From an uncultured Bacteroidales bacterium (GTDB taxonomy: Bacteria > Bacteroidota > Bacteroidia > Bacteroidales > UBA932), in the NCBI GenBank assembly GCA_934702165.1, contig CAKUYG010000066.1, positions 1-10,231 of the forward strand: DNA of 10,231 bases, given 5' to 3'. A program made the translations under genes and the position numbers. Under the pieces are notes generated by a model. That model worked only from the letters and a program-made list of their open reading frames with translations. It searched no databases and was not told the DNA's origin. Below, piece after piece: positions 1 through 6,823 of the stretch (position 1 is the stretch's first letter; each line of letters begins with the position of its first letter).

Positions 1-783
1 GCTTCAGGGGCTGACCGTGACGAGGGCAACGGATGGTTCGTGGGCTATCCTATCGATGTCATCTATGATTATCAGTATGAGGGCATCTGGCAGCAGGATG
101 ACAAGTACCTCGACATCCTCGTGCCTGGCGGCAATGTGGGTATGATCAAGGTGAAGTACACCGGTGACTACAATGAAGACGGCACTCCTACCCGCTCCAT
201 CAACGCCTCAGACAGACAGATCCAGAGCATGGAGCCTAAGTTCCAGGGCGGCTTCAACACCCGCGTGGCCTACAAGGGATTTGAACTCAGCGCTGTAGGT
301 GCGTTCAAGTGCGGCGGTATCCTCATCAGCTCCCTCCACTCATCAAGCGGCTACCTCAACATGCTTACCGGCCGTCGCGGCAATGTCGATGTGGATTACT
401 GGACGCCTGAGAACACCGGAGCCCGCTATCCTCTCCCTGGAGGCATCCAGGACGGTGACAACCCTAAGTTCGGCAGCACCCTCGGATACTTCGATGCTTC
501 ATACATCAAGCTCCGCACCATCACCCTCGCCTACACCTTCAACGACATGAACTGGCTCCGCAAGCTCGGTGCAAGCAACCTGAGAGTGTACGCCACGGTG
601 CAGAATCCTTTCGTCATCTATGCTCCGTTCACTTCAGAGTGCGGACTCGACCCGGAGACCAACTCATACAACGACCAGAACGTGGCCGTCAGCATGAAGT
701 CAGGTTCCCACAGTCTACCTATCATCGGCACCAACTCGCCGACTACCCGTAACTATCTTTTCGGAATCAATTTGACATTCTAA
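1..783 (+). CDS. SusC/RagA-family TonB-dependent outer-membrane receptor, C-terminal part (5' end outside window)
   Basis: This is the last 260 codons of a SusC-type TonB-dependent transporter, the 22-strand outer-membrane barrel that imports oligosaccharides or peptides using TonB energy. The frame is open from base 1, so the gene starts before the window; the GTG at 40 is internal. The visible part is the end of the barrel. Family hallmarks include YWTPENTGARYP (about residues 134-145 of the fragment), then DASYIKLRTITLAYTF, the NLRVYATVQNPF strand and the terminal YLFGINLTF, whose final aromatic residue is the usual barrel-insertion signal. The plug domain, TonB box and any carboxypeptidase-like N-terminal domain are off-window. 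The SusD partner starts 17 bases downstream on the same strand, so the two are surely co-transcribed. The family is certain; the ligand cannot be told from this part. Confidence 0.95.
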   Translation, partial: ASGADRDEGNGWFVGYPIDVIYDYQYEGIWQQDDKYLDILVPGGNVGMIKVKYTGDYNEDGTPTRSINASDRQIQSMEPKFQGGFNTRVAYKGFELSAVGAFKCGGILISSLHSSSGYLNMLTGRRGNVDVDYWTPENTGARYPLPGGIQDGDNPKFGSTLGYFDASYIKLRTITLAYTFNDMNWLRKLGASNLRVYATVQNPFVIYAPFTSECGLDPETNSYNDQNVAVSMKSGSHSLPIIGTNSPTTRNYLFGINLTF

Positions 784-800
784 TCTGATACAATCATATT

Positions 801-2753
801 ATGAGACAATCAACGATCAAAATACTTTGCGCAGCCGCTCTCGCAGCCGGTATGGCGGTATCCTGCTCCAAGGTGTTGGACGAGAAGCCGCGTGCGACCC
901 TCACTCCGGAGTTCTTCAAGTCGGAGCAGGGCATCAAGGGCGGTCTGACCTCCCTGTACGCCCACCTGCGCTACATTTATGGGCAGGCATACTACTACAA
1001 TATCTGCGAGACAGGTACTGACGAGGCCACATGGGCCCACGATGCCGACAACAACTTCAAGGACGCCGACCTTTCAGGAGTAGGCAACCTTACATCGACA
1101 TCCAGCCGTTCCGATGTGCTTTGGGGTACTGCTTTTGCCAATATCAACACCTGCAGCGGCATCATCGAGAATGCTGCCGAGGTCGGCATCAGCGAGTCCC
1201 TCATCTCCGAGGCCAGGTTCTTCCGTGCTTTCGACTACTTCCAGCTTGTGCAGACTTTCGGGGGCGTGCCTCTCGATCTTGGTGCAGGTGAACTGAAGTT
1301 CAATACCACCCCGTCACGTACATCAGTGCGCAATACCGTACCGGAGGTTTATACAAAGGCCATCTTCCCTGATCTCAAGACTGCCGTCGAGAACCTTCCG
1401 GATGCCGGACGTGTCACAGGCGGCGCGACCAAGACCCTTGCAAGGCTTTTCCTCGCCAAGGCATACCTGACCTACGCATGGTGGCTTGAGAACCCTAAGG
1501 GCATCGCCACCTACCCGGAGTGCAGCCGCACCGATCCTGACGGACACGATGCCAAGTGGTATTTCCAGGCAGCTTATGACACCGCCCTCGAAGCCATCAA
1601 CAACCCGGCCGGTTTCGGTCTGATGGAGAATTACTACGATGTCAACAACGCCCTCTTCGACCGCAACAAGGAGATTCTCCTCTATGCTGACCACACCGAG
1701 GCTGACGAGTTCTACAATGCCGGCTCACTCTATTATGGAAGCGGCAGCGCCCCGGACAACTTCGCCGGCTGGATGATCAACTGGAACTATCCTAACCTCA
1801 GGCTTCTTGACGCCTCAGGCAACCAGGTCGAGTCCACCCCGCGTACCGCCGAGCAGCCTTACGGCAGGCCTTGGACACGTATGTGCCCGACTGTGGAGGT
1901 TCTCCGTGACATCTTCAATGACAAGGAGCATGACTCCCGCTTTGACGGGACTTTCACCAGCGTATACCGCGGCAACTGGGACAAGACCGGCAAGACCTTC
2001 ACCGAACTCTTCGGAGCCAACGGCATGAGCGTCAAGCTTGGTGAGCCTGTCCTCACATTCCTGGGCGAGCAGCCGGAGACCGCAATCTCCTATCCGTCGC
2101 AGGGATCCAAGGACAATATCGGAGTAGGTACTCTCCCTGGCAGGGCTGACTACGTGGTGGGTCCGGAGGACATCAACCGTCAGTGCTTCCCTGGACTTTG
2201 GAAACTCGGACCTTACCGTACCGACAACAACGGCTCGGTGGGCCAGCCTAACGCCGGCAGCACCCGTCCTTTCAACATTGCCAAGTTCTCTGAACTTTAT
2301 CTTGTGGCCGCGGAGGCCGCTGTCAAGGGGGCGACCGGAAGCATGAGCGCCCGTGATCTTGTCAATGTGCTCCGTGAGCGTGCCGGAAGGTGGAACAAGG
2401 GCGCCGATGATGCCAACATCCGCAACAAGCAGGTTGACTACAGCGAGCAGATGGTTGCTGCCACTCCTGCCAAGATAGATATCAACTATATCCTCGATGA
2501 GCGTATGCGCGAGTACTACGGCGAGGGCTACCGCTGGCAGGATCTTGTCCGCACCCAGATGTGGAAGGAACGTGCCGCAAGCTACTCCATCGCAGGACAC
2601 AACTTCTACGACAAGAGGGAACTCAAGACCTACAACAGGACTATCGAGGACTTCCACTACCTCCGCCCTATTCCGCAGGGACAGCTCGACGGCATGGAGA
2701 TGACCGTAGAGGAGAAGGAGGCATACCAGAACCCTGGTTATAGGAACAAGTGA
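801..2753 (+). CDS. SusD/RagB-family surface nutrient-binding lipoprotein
   Basis: This 650-residue lipoprotein is the partner of the SusC barrel just upstream. In known SusCD pairs SusD sits on the outer face of the outer membrane as a hinged lid that captures the ligand. The start at 801 gives a lipoprotein signal peptide: basic N-terminus (R2, K7), hydrophobic stretch, lipobox AVSC with the lipidated Cys at residue 22. Family signatures are SEARFFRAFDYFQLVQTFGG (about 136-155), the TPR-like segment TKTLARLFLAKAYLTYAW (about 210-227), ELYLVAAEAA (498-507) and LDERMREYYGEGYRWQDLVR (565-584). The protein ends in a short tail after YLRPIP, as usual for the family. At 650 residues it is at the long end of the family. 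No Shine-Dalgarno is seen, which is normal in Bacteroidota. An intrinsic terminator follows. Ligand-binding residues are too variable to predict whether it takes glycans or peptides. Confidence 0.96.
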   Translation: MRQSTIKILCAAALAAGMAVSCSKVLDEKPRATLTPEFFKSEQGIKGGLTSLYAHLRYIYGQAYYYNICETGTDEATWAHDADNNFKDADLSGVGNLTSTSSRSDVLWGTAFANINTCSGIIENAAEVGISESLISEARFFRAFDYFQLVQTFGGVPLDLGAGELKFNTTPSRTSVRNTVPEVYTKAIFPDLKTAVENLPDAGRVTGGATKTLARLFLAKAYLTYAWWLENPKGIATYPECSRTDPDGHDAKWYFQAAYDTALEAINNPAGFGLMENYYDVNNALFDRNKEILLYADHTEADEFYNAGSLYYGSGSAPDNFAGWMINWNYPNLRLLDASGNQVESTPRTAEQPYGRPWTRMCPTVEVLRDIFNDKEHDSRFDGTFTSVYRGNWDKTGKTFTELFGANGMSVKLGEPVLTFLGEQPETAISYPSQGSKDNIGVGTLPGRADYVVGPEDINRQCFPGLWKLGPYRTDNNGSVGQPNAGSTRPFNIAKFSELYLVAAEAAVKGATGSMSARDLVNVLRERAGRWNKGADDANIRNKQVDYSEQMVAATPAKIDINYILDERMREYYGEGYRWQDLVRTQMWKERAASYSIAGHNFYDKRELKTYNRTIEDFHYLRPIPQGQLDGMEMTVEEKEAYQNPGYRNK

Positions 2754-2771
2754 TTTGGTTATACTGAGTGG

Positions 2772-2806
2772 AAAGAAGGCGACCGTGAGGCCGCCTTCTT
2801 TTTTTT
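2772..2806 (+). terminator. Intrinsic terminator after the susC/susD-like pair
   Basis: A perfect 10-bp stem pairs AAAGAAGGCG (2772-2781) with CGCCTTCTTT (2792-2801) around a 10-base loop. The 3' side runs into eight consecutive T (2799-2806). It lies 18 bases after the SusD stop codon and before the HTCS gene, so it should end the susCD transcript and separate it from the regulator gene. This is the only convincing rho-independent terminator in the window. Confidence 0.9.
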
Positions 2807-2826
2807 GAATGCACATTTCTCCGGAT

Positions 2827-2867
2827 ATGTAACATGCGCGGATGTTTCTCGGATTTTTTTGTTACAT
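2827..2867. promoter_or_regulatory. 8-bp inverted repeat upstream of the HTCS gene, possible operator
   Basis: ATGTAACA (2827-2834) and TGTTACAT (2860-2867) are exact reverse complements, with centres 33 bases apart (about three helical turns). They lie in the noncoding gap between the terminator and the chosen HTCS start at 2888. A dimeric regulator could bind both arms on one face of the DNA, and HTCS AraC domains do bind upstream of their targets, so autoregulation is possible. That is inference. No good Bacteroidetes -33 TTTG / -7 TAnnTTTG pair was found here, and the left arm contains the alternative ATG at 2834, so the repeat could also be chance. Confidence 0.25.
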
Positions 2868-2887
2868 TGCGAGAAATCAGACACGTA

Positions 2888-5800
2888 ATGAGTAACACTA
2901 TTGCGGCGCGGCTCGCATGCTGCGTGATGATGGCCATCGCGCCGTTCATCGCCCGCTCACAGACAAAACTGTTCACGACAGCCGGGGAAATATCCTGCAG
3001 TTCCATCAACCAGATAATGCAGGACAGCCGCGGCATGATATGGATTTCCACGGAGGACGGTCTCAACCGCTACGACGGGGTGAAATTCACCACGTACAGA
3101 CATATCGCCGATGATCCGAACTCGCTATGCCACAGCTATGTCAAGACTGTGGTCGAAGACTCTGCCGGAAGGCTGATCATCGGGACTTACAACGGGTTGC
3201 AGATATATGACAGGGGCAGGGGCAGTTTCTACAGGCAGGCTGTGCACCCGGACGGGAGCGTCTACCACAGTAATGTAAACTGCATTCTCGAGAGACGAGA
3301 CGGGGAAATCCTGGTATCAGGCAACAATCTCGTATCCCTTCATGAGGCGGACGGAATCCTTACGGTGGAACCTGTGGAGCTGCCGGTCCCGACCAGCATG
3401 CTCAGCTATATAGCCGAAGACCATGATGGCAACCTCTGGCTCGTCCGTAACGGCAAGTGGCTGCACCGTGTCTCTCCTTCAGGGGACAGCAGCACTTATA
3501 GTTTTATCGGGAACGAAGGCTCGATATCGTGCTTGTGCGTGGACACCTATGGCAATGTGCTTGTGGGTACCGGTGGAGACGGGCTGTTTGTGTACCGCAG
3601 ACAGTCAGATGATTTTGTACATGTCGAGCCTGAGGGGATTGTGGGGCTTAGGGTCAAGTCGATACTATCGGACTCCCGGACGGGCACCCTGGTAGGATCT
3701 GACGGTAACGGTATCTTCAGCTTCAACAGCAAAGACTTGACTCTCAGGCAATATCCTTTCGGGGACAGCCATTTCAATACCGTGAACTCCAAGATTCACT
3801 CCATATTGTGCGACAATTCCGGCAATCTGTGGGTCGCCGTATATCAAAAGGGAGTGATGATGATACCGGGGCAGGTCAACAATTTCCATTATATCGGATC
3901 GGGCTCCGTTGATGCCAATCTCATAGGGGATGCGTGCGTGAACGCCATCCGCAAAGACGGCTCCGGTACTCTCTGGGTCGGAACCGATAATGACGGGCTC
4001 TACAGGATTGACCCCTCCGGCAAGACCCGCCACTATGCTGCGGGAAGGGAAGCGCCTGCCACTGTGATGAGTCTGTTCGAGGATTCCGGCGGGACCATCT
4101 GGATAGGGTCATATCTTAAAGGACTGCACAGGCTGGACCGGCGGACGGACAGGATAGAGCACATAGGCGGGCTCTTGGATCAGGACGGGAAAGAGGCCGA
4201 GAACATCTACAGTTTCGCCGAGGACAGCGACGGCAGGATATGGGTCGCTTCCATGGGGAACGGGCTGTTCTGCCTTGATCCTGTAAGCGGGAAAGTTACA
4301 CGGATACCATCTGACAAGGTCCATAACAACTGGATCACCTCCCTGCACCATTCTCCTTCAAACAGGTTGTATGTCGGCACTTATGATGGAGTAGGATACC
4401 TGGAACTCTCGGGGGATAGCATGGCTGGCAAGTGGCTGAGTACCCGGGAAATAGTCTATTCCATCCATGAGGACAATGCCGGGCGTCTCTGGCTCGGTAC
4501 TGATGAAGGGCTGCATCTGCTGGACCCGCGCAACGGGGAGGACATGCTGCTCAATGTGGATGACGGATTGCCGAACAATGCCGTCTATGCCGTCTGTGGG
4601 GATGCTGATGGAGACATCTGGACTAGTTCCAACTCTGGATTGTCACGCTACAGCGTCACCGATGGACGCTTCGTCAATTATTATTATAGTGACGGGCTTC
4701 AGGGCAATGAGTTCACTAAAGGTGCATCTTTCCGTGACAACGGAGGAAATCTCTGGTTCGGAGGCACCAACGGAGTGACATGGTTCAACCCCAAAGAAAT
4801 CACGGTGCCGCACAAAATATGGACACCGAGGATCACTGGCCTTTATGTGGACGGGATTCCTGTAAGGATGGGCATGAAAAGCGGAAGCCGATATATGATA
4901 GATTCTCCTGTAGAGGATACGGAAAGAATAGATCTCGGCTACAGTCAGAATTCGTTGAGCGTGGAATTCAGCGCCCTTGAACTGAACAGTCCAGAACGGC
5001 TCCAGTGGCAATACCGGCTTGGCGGCAACTGGATGACACTCCCTCATGGACAGAGCACCATTTCTCTGGTGGATCTTGCTCCTGGCCGGCACACTCTGAC
5101 ATTCAGGGCCCTTGACTACGATCATGCCTCTCCGGAGAAGTCCTTCGAAATCATGATCCGGCATCCGTGGTGGAGTTCCTGGTGGGCCGTTCTTCTCTAT
5201 GCCGCGTTTGCCGTCATCGCCGTTTGGGATATAAGACGTAGGATACGCAACCGCAGGGATCTGCAGAAGATAGAGACATTTACCAACCTCTCCCATGAGA
5301 TACGTAATCCGATGTCACTCATAATCAGTCCGGTACAGAAACTGCTGGCTGTGGACCATGATCCTTCGAGGCAGCTTGCATACCGCTCCATCATGAAGAA
5401 TTCCGAGAGGATTGTCAAACTGATGGATCAGATGATGGATGCCCAGAAGATCGACAGGGGGCAGATGAATCTGCATTTCAGTCAGACTGATCTCGTGCCG
5501 TTCGTGGCCGAAACCGTCTCGATTTTCAATGCGCAGGCGGCAGAGCGGGGCATAGATTTCACTTTCCGTCATGAGGGGATTGACAGCCTTCAGTTGTGGG
5601 TGGACAGGAGCGGTCTTGACAAGATAATCGTGAACATCCTTTCCAATGCATTCAAGTTTACCGGTGATTCAGGTAAAATAAGTGTAAGCCTTGGCGAAGA
5701 GAAAGGTATGGCTGTGTTGCGTTTCACAGACAGCGGCATCGGCATGAGTGAGGACGAGCGCAGGCATATTTTCGAGCGTTTCTGGCAGGCCGAAAAGGGG

Positions 5801-6823
5801 CGCGACGCACGCAAGGGCGGTGCCGGTATAGGCATGAATCTCACCCGCTCCCTTGTAAGGTTGCATCACGGTACCATCAGTGTGGATGCCAATCCGGAAG
5901 GGCAGGGAACGCAGTTTACGGTCCGTCTTCCAGAGGGGTGCGCCCACCTGAAACCGGATCAGATGTCATCAGAGGAAGAGTCCCGCGGGGAGAACAAACG
6001 GACATGCGTATGTCCGGAGGTGGAAACGAAAGCGGCGCCTTCTCACAAGACAAGCGGACGGAGACATGTCGTGATGATTGTCGATGACGATGATGAGATA
6101 AGGAATTATCTCGTGGCCGAACTGTCGGCTGAGTATCGCGTGATCTGCTGCGCGGATGGACAGGAAGCTCTGGACATGGCACTTAAGGAGAGACCGGAAC
6201 TGGTGGTGAGCGATGTCATGATGCCGGGGATGGACGGGTTCGAACTGTGCCGTCAGATACGTAAGAACATCAATCTCAATTCCACTCCGGTAGTCCTGCT
6301 GACCGCCAAGTCGGACACTTCCGATAACGCCCAGGGCCTCGATTCAGGAGCTGACGCCTACTTGACAAAGCCGTTCAACATAGAGATACTGTCCCGGACG
6401 ATATCTAACCTGCTGCGCTCCCGTGCCAGGTTGAAGAATGTGTACGGCGGCAGCCAGAACCAGGAGGACAAGGTTGAGAGGCTCACTCTGAAGTCCCCTG
6501 ATGACAAGCTGATGGACAGGATAATGCGGGTCATCAACGAAAACCTCAGCAATCCGGACCTCAAGGTGGAGGATATCACAAAGGAGGTCGGAATCAGCCG
6601 CGTGCATCTGCACCGCAAGCTGAAAGAGATGACGAACTACTCCACCCGTGATTTTATCCGCAACCTCCGCCTCAACCAGGCGGCACGCCTGCTGCGGGAG
6701 AACCGGCACAGTATCGCGGAAGTCTCGGATCTTACCGGCTTCTCCAATCCGAATTATTTCTCCACCGTCTTCAGCCAGACCTTCGGGATGTCACCGAGCG
6801 AGTATATGAAGAAAGGGAACTAG
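2888..6823 (+). CDS. Hybrid two-component system (HTCS) sensor histidine kinase / response regulator with AraC output domain
   Basis: This 1311-residue protein senses a ligand in the periplasm and controls transcription from the same chain. I chose the ATG at 2888 because it gives a clean signal peptide (about residues 1-24); the in-frame ATG at 2834 would add 18 residues including acidic ones. In order it has 14 Reg_prop propeller blades (about 38-640; motifs such as IWISTEDGLNRYDG and LWVGTDNDGLYRID), a Y_Y_Y domain (about 685-755), a membrane helix (about 764-782), a HisKA domain with His803 in SHEIRNPMS, and a HATPase with N920, DSGIG (D948) and GGAGIG (977-982). A receiver follows with the acid cluster at 1066-1070, phospho-acceptor Asp1109, Thr1139 and Lys1161, then an AraC helix-turn-helix (about 1209-1311). 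Asn807, at H+4, fits the E-x-x-N motif linked to phosphatase activity. All catalytic residues are present. It probably regulates the preceding susCD pair. Its stop overlaps the convergent peptidase gene. Confidence 0.95.
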   Translation: MSNTIAARLACCVMMAIAPFIARSQTKLFTTAGEISCSSINQIMQDSRGMIWISTEDGLNRYDGVKFTTYRHIADDPNSLCHSYVKTVVEDSAGRLIIGTYNGLQIYDRGRGSFYRQAVHPDGSVYHSNVNCILERRDGEILVSGNNLVSLHEADGILTVEPVELPVPTSMLSYIAEDHDGNLWLVRNGKWLHRVSPSGDSSTYSFIGNEGSISCLCVDTYGNVLVGTGGDGLFVYRRQSDDFVHVEPEGIVGLRVKSILSDSRTGTLVGSDGNGIFSFNSKDLTLRQYPFGDSHFNTVNSKIHSILCDNSGNLWVAVYQKGVMMIPGQVNNFHYIGSGSVDANLIGDACVNAIRKDGSGTLWVGTDNDGLYRIDPSGKTRHYAAGREAPATVMSLFEDSGGTIWIGSYLKGLHRLDRRTDRIEHIGGLLDQDGKEAENIYSFAEDSDGRIWVASMGNGLFCLDPVSGKVTRIPSDKVHNNWITSLHHSPSNRLYVGTYDGVGYLELSGDSMAGKWLSTREIVYSIHEDNAGRLWLGTDEGLHLLDPRNGEDMLLNVDDGLPNNAVYAVCGDADGDIWTSSNSGLSRYSVTDGRFVNYYYSDGLQGNEFTKGASFRDNGGNLWFGGTNGVTWFNPKEITVPHKIWTPRITGLYVDGIPVRMGMKSGSRYMIDSPVEDTERIDLGYSQNSLSVEFSALELNSPERLQWQYRLGGNWMTLPHGQSTISLVDLAPGRHTLTFRALDYDHASPEKSFEIMIRHPWWSSWWAVLLYAAFAVIAVWDIRRRIRNRRDLQKIETFTNLSHEIRNPMSLIISPVQKLLAVDHDPSRQLAYRSIMKNSERIVKLMDQMMDAQKIDRGQMNLHFSQTDLVPFVAETVSIFNAQAAERGIDFTFRHEGIDSLQLWVDRSGLDKIIVNILSNAFKFTGDSGKISVSLGEEKGMAVLRFTDSGIGMSEDERRHIFERFWQAEKGRDARKGGAGIGMNLTRSLVRLHHGTISVDANPEGQGTQFTVRLPEGCAHLKPDQMSSEEESRGENKRTCVCPEVETKAAPSHKTSGRRHVVMIVDDDDEIRNYLVAELSAEYRVICCADGQEALDMALKERPELVVSDVMMPGMDGFELCRQIRKNINLNSTPVVLLTAKSDTSDNAQGLDSGADAYLTKPFNIEILSRTISNLLRSRARLKNVYGGSQNQEDKVERLTLKSPDDKLMDRIMRVINENLSNPDLKVEDITKEVGISRVHLHRKLKEMTNYSTRDFIRNLRLNQAARLLRENRHSIAEVSDLTGFSNPNYFSTVFSQTFGMSPSEYMKKGN

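Noticed and set aside
40..783. Reading the SusC-like fragment as a complete gene starting at the GTG at 40
   Set aside because: The frame stays open to base 1 with SusC-like sequence, and a 247-residue product would be only the end of a barrel with no signal peptide or plug. It is a gene cut by the window edge.
1815..2816. A 333-codon open frame on the minus strand opposite the SusD-like gene
   Set aside because: It lies wholly antisense to a gene with clear family motifs along its full length, resembles no protein family I know, and reads back through the terminator. Long antisense frames are common opposite GC-rich genes with few stops in that phase.
3000..4800. Possible DNA tandem repeat in the first half of the HTCS gene
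   Set aside because: The periodic pattern is at protein level only: diverged propeller blades with LW-G-T-GL motifs. The DNA copies are not similar enough to be a recent repeat array.
4643..5296. A 217-codon open frame on the minus strand inside the HTCS gene
   Set aside because: It is antisense to the last propeller blades, the Y_Y_Y domain and the membrane helix, has no recognisable motif or plausible start context, and is best seen as a shadow.
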